Of a stretch of 64,000 nt of DNA, positions 43,469 to 54,855 are shown piece after piece. A program made the translations under genes and the position numbers. Position 1 is the first letter of the stretch, and each line of letters starts with the position of its first letter. The notes under the pieces are model-generated. The model saw only the letters and a list, made by a program, of their open reading frames with translations. It was not told where the DNA came from and did not search any database. The DNA is taken from contig CM065804.1 of NCBI GenBank assembly GCA_033398695.1, positions 123,995,501-124,059,500 on the forward strand. The letters run 5' to 3'. This stretch comes from Orobanche coerulescens. Taxonomy: Eukaryota; Streptophyta; Magnoliopsida; Lamiales; Orobanchaceae.

Positions 43469-45109
43469 ATTGAGTTATGTCCGCATTAAGTATAACAGAT
43501 TAATTAGTGACTTGTTATATTATGATCCGAGTATAGAATTAAGGTCCTTTCTATTCTTGTTACCCACTCCCACTATTTTTATCGGAATAACACACTCCCA
43601 TGTGAAATCCGGAAGTATCGTCGCTCTACTTCATAGTGGTGATCGAGTTCTTTATAAATCTTAATAGAGGGCAACCGAATGTGTTTCTAGTCTATTAATT
43701 TTCATAAAGTGGTGTCCAACACCAACCCATCTAATGGATGATTCGATCTTCTTTTTCCCCTTGTTCACTCCCCTCAACCTATACGGTTTCTATGGTTCGT
43801 GAACAAGTTAAGTTTATACCATCGACGCAAATCCGCCACAATGAATCTTATCCGCAACCTATCGGTTTCTAGGGATAAAATTTGCTCCAACCGAAGGCAT
43901 CCAATGCGCTCCTAATTTATCCGTCCTCCCGAACGACTACCCCGATAACTCGGAAGCATAGCACATCCGGTTTGGATTTCAATTTCGAAAACTCGATGGA
44001 GGAAGGAAAACCTTGAAACCTTATAAACTTAATTATTTGTTGTGGGAGAATTATCGCGATTAACGTTACACTTTGCACATTAATCGCTTAAGCGCTTGTG
44101 GCATTCATACAATATGAAACAACCAATCACAACCTAGTTGCTACCAACATGTGATTCATGGACCGTTCTAGAAAACAAAACTCCGTAATCTAATTACAAG
44201 TCTTCGTCTTGAATCTTCGTCTTCTCGAAATGGATCTTCCTCCGGTCTTCGTCATTACATATAAATTTTACATTGAAAATTGCATCCTAGATACAAATTT
44301 TTCTAGTAAAATAAATAGGCTCAAAACGGCCTTTACAACCCAATCGAATAAAACGAACGATTCAAAACTAAGTCCACGAACCACATCCCCATTCAAAAGC
44401 ATTCATTCAATAAATACTAAATAAATGGAAAGCTTAGAGATACATTGATCCAATCAACAATACGAACCGATCCAATCGATTCACACAATCGGTAATATGA
44501 TAACGTTCAAAATAATTGATCGACCATAAATATTCCAATTAATCAAATTTCCCTTATAAAATGAAATACCATAAATCATTTTAATCATATTAAATCCAAT
44601 TTAACATGCGGGAGATTAATTTTCAAGAATACACGAAAAATCGAGCCGGCGAAAATGGCTGCCATGGCCGAAGTCACTGTCGGCACCTTCCGGCCGGCGG
44701 CGCATGGCCGAGTCACGCTCGGCGACTACCGGCCAGTGCACGGCCCGTGTCTCCCGACACGGTCGGGTCTGCTGGCGATGGCTGGGATCGCCCGACACGG
44801 CCCGTGTCACCGACACGGCCGAGTCACCACGGGCAAGAACTTGCCATTTGTCCGAAAAATCGTCCGACGACGATTCGAGCTCGATTTTCGATAGGATATC
44901 AATATCAATATTTTTCAACATTCATATCTTCAATATAAATCATATTTCCAAGAAATTAAGATTTATATTTAGACATAAACTTACGAAAAATATAACTACA
45001 ACGAACGTAAAAAAATATACCACGATTATGACTAAAATGATTCCAAATCATTCTCCATCTAATCAAGCATTCCAAATGCCAATATCGTATATACGATCGC
45101 AAGACCTAC
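43469..45109 (-). other. E copia leader with a GC-rich palindrome block
   Basis: The part 43,469-44,230 matches D's leader. The rest, to the PBS at 45,110, is AT-rich apart from a GC-rich island at about 44,645-44,890. The island holds CCGTGTC-TC-CCGACACGG near 44,745 and CCGACACGGCCCGTGTC near 44,791, the same words as the U3 array of gypsy LTR A1. I see no ORF I can assign. Confidence 0.7.
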
Positions 45110-45121
45110 GCTCCGATACCA
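45110..45121 (-). promoter_or_regulatory. PBS of copia element E
   Basis: Minus strand TGGTATCGGAGC, two bases after the LTR end. Confidence 0.83.
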
Positions 45122-45122
45122 C

Positions 45123-47095
45123 TGTTTGGATTCGGTGCCTAAAACGAAGGCCAGTGGAAGCGGTAAAACGAAAATTAATTCGATCCGAATCCCTACGAGG
45201 ATCGATCGAGCTACGTATATACGAATATATAAACGAAAAGCAAGAGTCATAAGAAACTAACCCTCGAAGTCCGTTGATTAAATGGAAACCTTCTCTTGAG
45301 CTATTCCCCAAGCTTTAGTTGATCTCTACGTATCCGATCCGTTCCAAGCCCTTGAACGATCCAACGCCGAAAGCACCGCGTCTCTACTTGCCACGCGCCG
45401 GAAAAATGACCGGAATAACAACACTTGATTAACCTCTAAGGTTACGGCTAGAATCAAATGATGAAGCTTTTATTATTACACTCTAAGTGTATAATATATC
45501 TCTCAATAATTTTCTCTCAATTTTTCTCCAAGAAAAATGAAGAGGAAGTGAATGAAGAAGATGAAGATGAGTGTTAAACTCAAAGTCTATCTTTCTCTTT
45601 CAATACTCACGTTGGAAGGCTTTCAAACAAGTGAAGAGAGTCTTCCTTTTATGCTCCATAAAATCCTCCCAAATCAAGACTAAATAATTAAATGAATTAA
45701 TTAAAAGATCTTGTTCCCTTGATACTTCAAGTCTTCCACCAATTAAGGTGGAGACTATGACCAAAGGAAAGAGGAGGGAAAATGGGATGGCCATCTAGAA
45801 GGAGCCGGGACGAGTTTGGTTCGTTTCGGACTCCCGTGAGTCCAAACAGATAAACTCCTATTCCGTTCCGATGTATTTGTGTCATTTAATTAATCCAATT
45901 AATTAAACATATCAAATACAAAATAACATAATTAATTTCTCCAAGAAATAATTATATTTATGAATTAAATTAATCACCCGGTGATATATTTAATTCATTA
46001 GGCCGTATATCAATTTATCCAATAAATCGATTTAGACATCTAATGTCTCAAATTTAGATATCCAATATCTAATATTCATAATGAGAGAATTAGCTTTATT
46101 TATTCCGTCGTCAATCCTATTGCGCGACTGTAGGTCCGTCTCGACAAAGAATGGGAGGAACCAAAGAGTAGTAGCACCACCTAGCCACCGCGGCCTACAC
46201 TGCACTTAACCGAGAACGAATGATTGGGATCATTCAAGAACCATTCTGTCGTGAATACCAAGAACGTATAAACCCTTCTTTCAAATGTCCCGATCAAGTT
46301 ATAGGGTCACGGTCGACCAAACCCTATCTCAGATTGACGCTATGCATGTGTTAATGCAAATCGAGATCATCGAGTATCGTGTATCTAATACAACTAGCTC
46401 CAATGCTTTGGCCAAAGACTTATGATCTCATCTCGCCAATAACCACATAGGACATATAACCCGTTCACTAACAGGAGAAAGAATTCTATCTTGGTATTCG
46501 ATAGGACTGCTACTTGCCCGTCAAGATGCACGTTGAGGTTGACCCCGCCTTCCGGTTTACTGGTCGAACTACTCTAATGAAAATCTTGACGTCACAAGCA
46601 CATCCCTACTAAATCCTCAAGTCGAAGGTTCACGAATACCTATCACAACCTTTCGATTCCGTCATTGATCGTCCCGAGTGAAATCAGGTGACGAATCGAG
46701 GGTGAGTCGTTCGAGTATACTAATCCAATTAGCATACCTATAACGTGTGCTCCCACTAACCATTAGTGTTCGACAGGCACTCTCCTTGTCAAAGAACACG
46801 TCATACAAGTCTTCACATAAACTTAACGCCCAGTCAAGTTTCATCGACTTGCGAACGATTAAGTAATTGAGCTATAACCTTTCCAGTGCCAACCCCCTTA
46901 TCCAATAAGGAGTGGAACGTTTTGCTCTCAAATACACGGACTAGTTTCTATATGTTTATTTACGAGTTAGGAATGCCAGTAACTACCAGTAAATAAAGAA
47001 ACATTCATTGCCTTATATTGATGATTTATATAATAACAAGTACAATGCCCTCACTCAACATCCTCTGAGTGGCATTCGAGGGCATACTCCTAACA
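45123..47095 (-). mobile_element. Copia 5' LTR of element E
   Basis: On the minus strand it opens TGTTAGGAGTATGCCC and ends AATCCAAACA, 1,973 bp. It matches D's 3' LTR (52,544-54,415) in order but with many differences. No palindrome array is visible in this copia LTR. Confidence 0.88.
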
Positions 47096-48799
47096 TCTTG
47101 TTGGTATTCTAAGTTTCCCTACGGATTCATGGTATATTTCGTGATTTTTACGGAATCGAGAGGGTTTGGTTGTGGTCCGCCCTCGTTGTTGTTTATATGC
47201 GAATATACATGAATCGTAGGCGGGTTTTTGGGTGTATTCCGATTCCGTATTCATTTAGAAATGGTTGTGATTGTATTCTTCGAATCGTTAGGTTCGGTTT
47301 CATTGGTTCCTAGCGTTCGTCGGTGACTTTCCTTTCCGTTCGTTGCGTCGTCAATAATTCAAGGCAAGTATCTTATTATACGACTTGTATCTTGTGAATA
47401 GTAATTACGTATGACATGTATGACGATTTTGCTTGCCTCCGTAAATATGTTCCGTTTGAGTTGGTTGTGTTTTCCGAAATTTGAAGGCTTTGTGATAATA
47501 GTGATATATTGGTATACGTGTTAGGCGTTGTGCCATTTGTGCAGGATTGCGATGTACATATGAGATGGTTGTACACGTGTTTGTTCAATGTATTGTGTAC
47601 CGAATGTGTGTTGTGTTGGTTAAGAGTCGTTGTGATGATCATGATGTTTGTGTTGTTTTGGTTTACATGCTTGATTGTACATTTCGGCGTAATGTGGAAT
47701 GACTTGACATTTAATGATTACGAATTGTGTCGAGTCGATGTGTGTGTGATCCAGTAGGGTCCGACGAGGCCTCTGGAGTTCGGTACATGATGTGTACGAA
47801 CAAAGTGTGTGAACCAGGTAGGGTCTGACGAGGCCTCTGGAGTCCGGTACATGACGTGTACGGACAAGGTGTGTGATCCAGGTAGGGTCTGACGAGGCCT
47901 CTGGAGTTCGGTACATGATGTGTACGAACGATGTTGTAGCCGGGTAGGGTCCGTTGAGGCCTCCGGAGTTCGGTACATGATGTGTACGAACATTGTGTGT
48001 GGTCCGGGTAAGGTCCGTCGAGGCCTCCGGAGTTCGGTACATGATGTGTACGAACAATGATCATGTAGCAGTGATTGTTCGGGTAACATTTTAAATATGG
48101 ATCTCGGACTCATAACGATATATTATGTAGTATGCTTTGAAACGAGAATCGGGCTAAGGCCCTATTGTTTACGAAAAGGTTTTGTAAATTGGGACTCGAG
48201 GTCCAAAAGATTTTCTGCTTTAAAAATCCCCGAGATGATGTGTTCCTTTTCAAATATCTCTTACTTGAGTTCGAAATTCTAAAACTTCTCGGGAACATTT
48301 TGATAATGGATTTACGTATTAAATTCGTAGTTGCTTTTTGCTTGTTACATTTCGTATGGTTTGACACTTGCACTAGTAAAATAGTGGAGTTTTACTAACC
48401 CCCGAGTATTCGGGGGGTGGATGTCTGTTTTGCGTCCAGGTACATGCAGATTCAGGGGAGCAGTCACAGGATTGGCACAAGAGGATGACGAGCTGCAATA
48501 CTAATCATGAGTCGAGAGTTGTTTTATTTTTGTTGTGTTGTCAGAGTTGATTTCAGTCTTCCGATGTATTGTATTTCGACCCCTGCATGGGTAATGTTGT
48601 TAGTCAGTCTTGTTGATAGAGTTGTGTGACCTCATCGGTCTGTGTGTTTATGTGTAAGTGACCTTAACGGTCTGTATTATTATATTGTTTGACCCTGGCC
48701 AGGCAATCATTTGGTTGTTTATGGACGTTTAGCCTGGTAGATCCTTGCGGAAAGGGTTTACGGCGTGTAATATTCCCATACGGTTTTGGGGATGTTACA
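47096..48799 (+). mobile_element. Tail (R-U5) of LTR P
   Basis: The first 275 bp match F1 closely. From about 47,371 the sequence matches LTR J in reverse orientation (56,900-55,443), including its tandem block and the CCCCGAGTATTCGGGGGGTG palindrome near 48,401. Ends GATGTTACA. Confidence 0.85.
47749..48060 (+). repeat. U5-region tandem repeat with GAGGCCTC core (P), five units
   Basis: Units of about 62 bp start near 47,749, 47,811, 47,875, 47,937 and 48,001. Each contains GGTAGGGTC, GAGGCCTC, GGAGTTCGGTACATGATG and TGTACGAAC. The block produces long ORFs on the minus strand in all three frames. They are repeat artefacts. Confidence 0.9.
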
Positions 48800-48872
48800 C
48801 CTTCTGCCTTGTGGGTTCCATCTCGGGGCCCACGGCGCTGTAATATTCCCATTCGGATCTGGGGGTGTTACA
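48800..48872 (+). mobile_element. Tail of solo LTR M after P
   Basis: CCTTC duplication, then CTTGTGGGTTCCATCTCGGG and a GGGTGTTACA end. Followed by M's GGTTG duplication. Confidence 0.85.
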
Positions 48873-49144
48873 GGTTGGTATTAGACACCACTTTATAAAG
48901 AATAATAGAATAGAAACCGTATGGGTTGCCCTCTATTAAATTTTGTAAAGAAATCGATCACCACTATGAAGTCACCCATGACTTCCGGATTATAACATGG
49001 GAGTGTATAGTTCCGATAAAATTAGTGGGAGCCGAGACAAGAATTATACAAGCCCTTAAATTCTATACTCGGTCATAATTAAACAAGTCACTAATTGAAT
49101 CTTGTCTAAATCTTTGCAGAAAATGAAACTAAATCTCTCTAAAA
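48873..49144 (+). mobile_element. Copia element D leader, segment 3
   Basis: Starts with the GGTTG duplication and continues AGACACCACTTTATAAAG, matching E's leader near 43,700 in reverse. It runs without a break to D's gag start codon at 49,145. Confidence 0.85.
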
Positions 49145-50060
49145 ATGGCTAAAAACCCACTTGCAATACTACTTGAAAAGAATCTCCTAACTGGACCCAA
49201 TTTTGTTGACTGGTTGCGGAATCTGATGATTGTACTCAGTATGGAGTCTCTGGGATACGTCTTGGAGGCGGACATTCCACCGACTCCAATCCGAACCAGG
49301 GGTAATCAGGAAGATATTGACGTCCATGAAAAATGGGTCAAGGATGACATGCTAGTCCGTGGCTTAATGATGGGCTCAATGACAAATGAGCTGCACAGAG
49401 CGCACGAGAAAATAACTTCTGCTAGGCAGATTCTCGCACACTTGACTGATCTTTATGGAGAGCACAGTGATATGAGATATCAAAGCAGTTGTTCAGTGCT
49501 AGGATGAAAGAAGGAGAGAAAGTGGGAGACCACGTCCTCAAGATGATCTCTATGATTGAGAGGCTCGAGGTGCTCAACTTTAATATGGATTTATCCCTTG
49601 AAATTGATCTCATCCTTCAATCTCTCCCTGACTCTTTCACGCAGTTTGTAATAAATTTCAACTGTAATGAAATTACATTCACATTAGCTGGGCTAATGAA
49701 TAAACTGGTGACGGCGCAGTCTAACATAAAGACGAAACTGAGAGAGGTTGTTCTTGTGATTTCTTCTGGGCCTCGGAGGTCCAAGAACAAGAAGAAAAAT
49801 ACCTACGAGCAGTACAAACCCAAGAAAGGGGTACAGAAAGGAAAGGGCAAAGGCCCAGAAAGGTTCAAAAGGTAGATGGTCCAAAACCTACGGGTAAATA
49901 CCTTGAATGCGGTGAGCTGGGCCACTGGCGAAGGAATTGTCCTAAGATTAATGGCGCATCAGGTACGGAACTTTTTGTTTTTGAAACAAATTGTTCCGCT
50001 ACTGTATATTCTGCTTCATGGATTCTGGATTCAGGTGCCACTTCTCACATTTGTACTATG
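49145..50060 (+). pseudogene. D copia gag and protease
   Basis: ATG at 49,145 gives MAKNPLAILLEKNLLTGPNF and the UBN2-like gag core (DDMLVRGLMMGSM, ILAHLTDLYGEHSDMRYQ). A frameshift near 49,490 moves to the frame 49,489-49,875 (MKEGEKVGDHVLKMISMIERL, LPDSFTQFVINFNCNE), ending in a lysine-rich RNA-binding tail. After a stop, a knuckle reads YLECGELGHWRRNC, with Tyr for its first Cys. The protease active site ILDSGATSHI is intact near 50,022-50,051. Similar to Angela/Tork-type copia gags, but I am not certain of the lineage. Confidence 0.87.
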
Positions 50061-50130
50061 AATCAGGATCTAGAACGAAGTAGAAAACTTGAAGCTGGGG
50101 ACATAATGATCACTGTCGGAAGCGGACAAA

Positions 50131-51105
50131 GTGTCGAGATCAATCCTACTGGGTTTAGAATCCGGTTTTATTTTGACATTAGATGAAGTACTTGTTTTGC
50201 ATAAAAACATTGTATCCATTCCAGTCTTGGACCGGAAAGGATTTTGTTTCTTCATTAGAAATGGTAGTTGTAAAATTTATTTTCGAAATAAATTGGTTGG
50301 CACAGCTACATTGTTGAATGGTTTATATCATCTGAACATGCAAAATAAAACAGCAGTGAACACTATAACTAAGAAACGTGGTAGGCAAGATACTAATCAA
50401 GCTCTTAAATGGCACCTTAGACTTGGTCATGTTGGTCAGACCAAGATTCAGAAAATGGAGAAAGATGGATTTTTAAGTCCATTGGGTGTTGAACCCTATC
50501 CAACTTGTGAATCTTGGCTTAGAGGCAAAATGACTAAGTCCCCCTTCACAGGGACTTTTGAAAGGGCTGCCGATAAACTTGGATTGGTACATACCGATGT
50601 TTGTGGTGCTTTAGAAGTAGCCCGAGAGGGATATCAATATTTCATAACGTTCACAGATGATCATACTAGGTATGAGATTGTGTACTTAATGAAACATAAA
50701 TCCGAAGCCTTTACTAAATTCAAAGAATTTAAGGCCCTAGTTGAAAAACAGACTGGATGTCATATCAAAGCACTTCGGTCGGACCAAGGTGGCGAATATA
50801 TGAGCACAGAGTTTGATGAGTTCCTCAAGGAACATGGAATATTTTCACAATTGACGCTGCCAGGAACCCCACAGTTAAATGGTGTTTCAGAAAGGAGAAA
50901 TCGAACTTTGTTGGACATGGTTCGCTCTATGTTAAATTACACTGATTTACCTATTTACCTGTGGGGGTATGCCTTACTAACCGCTGCCTATAGACTTAAT
51001 AGGTGTCCTTCCAAATCCGTTCCTATCACTCCGCATGAGATGTTGAATGGTAAGAAACCAAGCCTTAATCACATAAGGATTTGGGGATATCCAGCATATG
51101 TATAG
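50131..51105 (+). CDS. D copia integrase frame (324 aa)
   Basis: Contains the pre-integrase zinc region WHLRLGHVGQTKIQ with CESW in place of CxxC, so one zinc ligand is lost. The rve core follows, with HTDVCG (first Asp), RSDQGGEYMSTEFDEF (second Asp) and NGVSERRNRTL, which carries the catalytic Glu region. It ends at a TAG in PAYV, where E reads PAYVKKTK, so one codon change split the polyprotein. The start Met is internal to the old protease-integrase linker. The product would integrate copia cDNA. Confidence 0.9.
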   Translation: MSRSILLGLESGFILTLDEVLVLHKNIVSIPVLDRKGFCFFIRNGSCKIYFRNKLVGTATLLNGLYHLNMQNKTAVNTITKKRGRQDTNQALKWHLRLGHVGQTKIQKMEKDGFLSPLGVEPYPTCESWLRGKMTKSPFTGTFERAADKLGLVHTDVCGALEVAREGYQYFITFTDDHTRYEIVYLMKHKSEAFTKFKEFKALVEKQTGCHIKALRSDQGGEYMSTEFDEFLKEHGIFSQLTLPGTPQLNGVSERRNRTLLDMVRSMLNYTDLPIYLWGYALLTAAYRLNRCPSKSVPITPHEMLNGKKPSLNHIRIWGYPAYV

Positions 51106-51840
51106 AAGGCTAAGATGGACAAACTGGAAGCAAGGTCCATCAAAGGACGTTTCATTGGATACCCAGAGGACTCGATGGGTTATCTATTCTACATGCCAGA
51201 AGACCATAGGGTCGTTGCGGCATTACAAGCGCACTTCCTTGAGGATGAATTCATTCAGGAAGGTGGCTCGGGTAGAAATATCTCTTTGGAAGAGCATAAT
51301 GAAGGTCCTAAGGTGACATCTGATCAGGGATAAGGAACCGAACCTATTGTAACAAAACCTCCACTCCGAAGGTCTGATAAGGTGTGTAAGCTACAACGAT
51401 CCATTTATGGGCTGAAGCAAGCTTCGCGGAGTTGGAACCTTCGATTTGACGAAGCATTCAAGGACTTTGACTTCGTACGAAATGAGGAGGAACTGTGTGT
51501 TTACAAAAAGGTCAGTGGGAGCAACATTGTGTTCTTAGTACTATATGTAGATGATATTCTACTTATAGGAAATAACGTAGCAATGCTCAGCACTGTGAAA
51601 GCTTGGCTTTCTAAAACGTTCTCCATGAAAGACTTGGGAGAAGCTTCCTATATTATAGGGATCCGTCTTTACAGAGATAGACCGCGAAGAATGATAGGAC
51701 TTTCCCAAGCCCTCTATATAGATAAAATCCTGAGAAGATTCAAGATGGATGAATCTAAAAGAGGGTTCCTTCCCATGCGACATGGAATTCATCTCACCAC
51801 GAAAATATGTCCTCAAAGTGAGGAAGACAAGAGATATGAG
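51106..51840 (+). pseudogene. D copia integrase tail and reverse transcriptase with internal deletion
   Basis: 51,115-51,333 holds KGRFIGYPEDSMGYLFYMPED, the end of integrase. After PPLRRSDK (about 51,380) the sequence jumps to VCKLQRSIYGLKQASRSWN. About 430-460 bp of RT, kept in element E, is deleted. 51,382-51,843 keeps FLVLYVDDILLIGN (catalytic YVDD), MKDLGEASYIIGI and RFKMDESKRGF. Without fingers and palm it cannot work. Confidence 0.9.
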
Positions 51841-52527
51841 TAAGGTACCATATGCCTCGACAGTGGGTAGCCTCATGTACGCTATGTTGTGAACGAGACC
51901 GGACTTAGCCTACGCTGTGAGTATGGTAAGCCGATTTCAAGCAAACCCGGGTAGGGAACACTGGACTGCCGTAAAGAACATTCTTAAGTACTTGAGAAGA
52001 ACTAGAGATTTGGTTCTTACTTACGGTGGTGGAGAACTGAGGGTGATTAGATTCACTGATTTTGATTTTCAAGGAGATAATGACGACTCTAAGTCGACAT
52101 ATGGGTATTTGTTTACTCTCAATGGAGGAGCAGTATCTTGGAGAAGCTCCAAGCAAACTGCTACTGCAGATTCCACCTGCCAAGCAGAGTATCAAGCTGC
52201 CTCAGAGGCTAGCAAAGAAGCATTTTGGATGCAGAAGTTTATGCAAGAACTTCAAGTGCTGCCTAATGCGGAGCTGCCTATATCACAATTCTGTTATAAT
52301 GATGGAGTTGTCGCCCAAGCCAAGGAGCCTAGGGCTTACCACAACACCAAGCATATAGAGAGAAAATACCACATCATTTGAGAGATGGTGAAAAAAGGAT
52401 ATGTTTCATTGCAAAGAGTAGACTCAGAAGACAATGTCTCTGACCCGCTGACTAAGCCATTATCTCAGGCCGTCTTAGAAAGACATCTGAAGAACATGGG
52501 TATTGGATACCATGATGTGTGTCATTG
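51841..52527 (+). pseudogene. D copia RNase H
   Basis: Frame 51,917-52,381 carries HWTAVKNILKYLRRTRD, FTDFDFQGDNDDSKSTYGY (first catalytic Asp), SSKQTATADSTCQAEYQA (Glu) and HNTKHIERKYH. A TGA follows where ArgHxH is usual. The end VSDPLTKPLSQAVLERHLK lies in the same frame to 52,527. Frame breaks lie near 51,843 and 51,890. Confidence 0.88.
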
Positions 52528-52543
52528 AGTGCAAGTGGGATAT

Positions 52544-54415
52544 TGTTAGGAATATGCCCTCGAATGCCACTCAGGGGATGAGAGAGTAAGGGCATTGTAC
52601 TTGTAATTATGGAATAATTAATAAAAAGGCAATACGATTCATTCACTGTTTATTGTATTTCAATTGCATTCTTGACTTGGTAAACATTGAAGTGAAGTCT
52701 ATGTAAATAAATCGAACATTCCATTCTCGTTATGGGATAAGAGAAAATGCACTGGAAGTGTTTAAAGTTTATTTACGTAAATTGTTCGCAAGTCAATAAA
52801 CTTAAAATGGGCATTAAGTTTTAATACGACTTGTATAACTGATGCTAGGACGTGTGCACGTCTTGATATCATAGTTATAAGTATATTGGTGGGACCAGTA
52901 TACTCGAACACGACTCATACTCGATTCAGTCACACGGTATTCACTCTTGGAGAGTCGATGACGAATCGAAAGGTTGTGATAGTATACGTGGACCTTTGAC
53001 TTGAGGGTTCAGTAGAAGATGTGCCTGTGACGTTTAGTTTGGCATTAGAGTAGTTAGACTCATTTGCTTAATTGCTGAGTCGACCTCGAAGTGCGGACTA
53101 TACGGGTAGGTAGCAGTCTTTACTGTACGCCAAGAAAGGATTTTATCTCCTGTTAGCGAACAGGCGAATGTCCTATACGGTTAATGGCAAATAAGATCAT
53201 AAGTCTTTGGCCAAAGCATTCTGATATAGTCGTTTTAGATACACTATTAATCAGTCTGTCTTGATTTGCATTAACACATGTATAGAGTTTAGTCAATAGT
53301 AGGGTTTGACTTTACCGTGACCCGAAGACTTGATCGGGACATCTGATGAAGGGTCTATACGTATATAGTATTCACGACATAATGGTTCTGGAATGATCCC
53401 TTCATTCGTTCTCAGTCGGGGTTTACAGTGCGGCCCGCTAGGCTGGCTAAGTGCTGCCCGCACTCATTGGTTCCTCCCAATGCCGGCTGAGACGGACCTA
53501 CGGAGTCGCGCATCAGGAGCGTTGACGGATAAATGTGAATTTATTATCTCTCTAATTATATTAGATATTGGATATCTAATTATGATTTATTGGATAAATC
53601 ATAAATAGCGGTCTTATAAATTAAAATTAAGTTACCGGGTAATTAATTTAATTCATAAATTATATTTCTTGGAGAAATATATTTGTATTTGATATAATTA
53701 ATTAATTGGATTAATTAATTTATATAAATACATTGGTGATTAAACGGAGTGTTTTTTTAACGGAGTCATTTGACAAACGTCCGGTACACGAGCCGAGTAG
53801 CTCGGCTCGTTTTATAGGAAACTTCCTTGGACCCCCCCTCTCCCCACCTCACATGGTATGGTCTTGTGATAACATGGTGATTTGGTGTATGATAATGATG
53901 AGATTCCATCTTTATTTTATATCTCTATTATGAGTTTGGTGTGGCCATTTTTATATATTGATATCTCATCATTTCATGTGAGCTTAACATAATTTTTCAT
54001 ACACCTTTTGAGGTCCGCTCGACGAGAGCAGAGGTGAGAGTGGGAGAAAAAATTTCTTTTCTTAGATTTATCATCTTTGAGGTGATACAATATCAAGAAA
54101 AAGAGAGATATAAATTCCTATAGTAATTCCTAGCCGTGTTCTTGGAGAACGGATTGCTATCGAATTTTTCCGGGCAACTTCCGACGCGTGTGAAGTAGAG
54201 GCTTCGTACCTTTCGATGCTTGGAACAAAGGGATTTCGTGTTCGGGACGGGGTTCGTGATCATCATCATTTTTACGAAGATTTATTTCAAAGGCTTCAAG
54301 GGTATGATCTTTATCTTCATATTTATATTTTCGTATATTCGTTACTTGATCGATCCTGTTTGGGATTCGTATTTATTTCCGCTGCGTATTTCGTTTTATT
54401 TTCGGAATCCCAACA
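52544..54415 (+). mobile_element. Copia 3' LTR of element D
   Basis: Opens TGTTAGGAATATGCCC just after a short AGTGGGATA purine tract and ends ATCCCAACA, 1,872 bp. A TATA candidate (TATATAAATAC) lies near 53,720. Right flank GATAT (54,416-54,420). D's 5' LTR is not in the window; it was lost with the left parts of B and D. Confidence 0.9.
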
Positions 54416-54545
54416 GATATGATCAACAAGAATCTTCCAAAACATCTTGGAATTGATTAGAATCAGCCAAGAACTCGATTCCCCGTCGCACCCGTCCGAT
54501 AGCTGCAAGAAAAGTGAGGAAATGAACAAAAACGGGCTGCCAGGG

Positions 54546-54553
54546 CTTATATA
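54546..54553 (-). promoter_or_regulatory. TATA box of LTR H
   Basis: TATATAAG on the minus strand, 19 nt from the nearest palindrome. Confidence 0.77.
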
Positions 54554-54572
54554 GCCGGTCACTGCCGGACAC

Positions 54573-54855
54573 TTACGGCCGTAACTGGCAGTGCCTTACG
54601 GCCGTAACTCGGCCCATACGGCCCTACTCGGCAAGCCTTACGGCCGTAACCGGCATTCGTCAAAAAAATCTGCCCAGCACCTGTCGGACACTTACGGCCG
54701 TAGCTGGCACACATTACGGCCGTAACCGGCCTTCGTCTGGAAGATGCCCAGCGCTCGTACGGCCGTACCCGATCACGCCTTACGGCCGTAACTGGCATTC
54801 ATCCGGAAGCTTCCAGGCGTCATACGGCCGTAACTCTCGGCCCTTACGGCCGTAA
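54573..54855 (-). repeat. U3 palindrome array, TTACGGCCGTAA type (H)
   Basis: Perfect or near-perfect copies at 54,573, 54,596, 54,616 (degenerate), 54,638; 54,692, 54,714; 54,758, 54,780; 54,822, 54,844. Steps inside groups are 20-23 bp; gaps are 42-54 bp and carry TGCCCAG or TTCCAGG. Word and flanks differ from the TAGCG arrays; layout and position are the same. Confidence 0.92.

Larger units (their letters stand above)
40624..47095 (-). mobile_element. Copia element E (minus strand), 3' end lost
   Basis: On the minus strand: 5' LTR 47,095-45,123, PBS, 1.6-kb leader, gag, protease, integrase and RT up to the palm. It then breaks at 40,624 into the inverted fragment. RNase H and the 3' LTR are missing. 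The outer flank TCTTG (47,096-47,100) belongs to P or an F1-like LTR. Confidence 0.88.
36891..48799 (+). mobile_element. Gypsy LTR P with internal insertions, TSD CCTTC
   Basis: P begins TGTAATATCC at 36,891 and ends GATGTTACA at 48,799. Exact CCTTC duplications lie at 36,886-36,890 and 48,800-48,804. Its own LTR sequence is 36,891-38,020 plus 47,096-48,799, together about 2.83 kb, close to the lengths of B (2,855) and J (2,771). Everything from 38,021 to 47,095 is later insertion or rearrangement, and about 130 bp of P may be missing at that junction. Confidence 0.85.
33518..48872 (+). mobile_element. Solo LTR M, split by element P
   Basis: M runs 33,518-36,890 and finishes at 48,805-48,872, about 3.44 kb in all, from TGTAATATCC to GGGTGTTACA. 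Its target duplication GGTTG is exact (33,513-33,517 and 48,873-48,877). No internal region belongs to it, so it is a solo LTR left by LTR-LTR recombination. Confidence 0.88.

Noticed and set aside
47620..48113. Three overlapping minus-strand ORFs of 117-145 aa
   Set aside because: They read through the 62-bp tandem repeat in all frames (TSCTELRRP-like periodic text). The matching block in J gives similar ORFs on the other strand. They are repeat artefacts.
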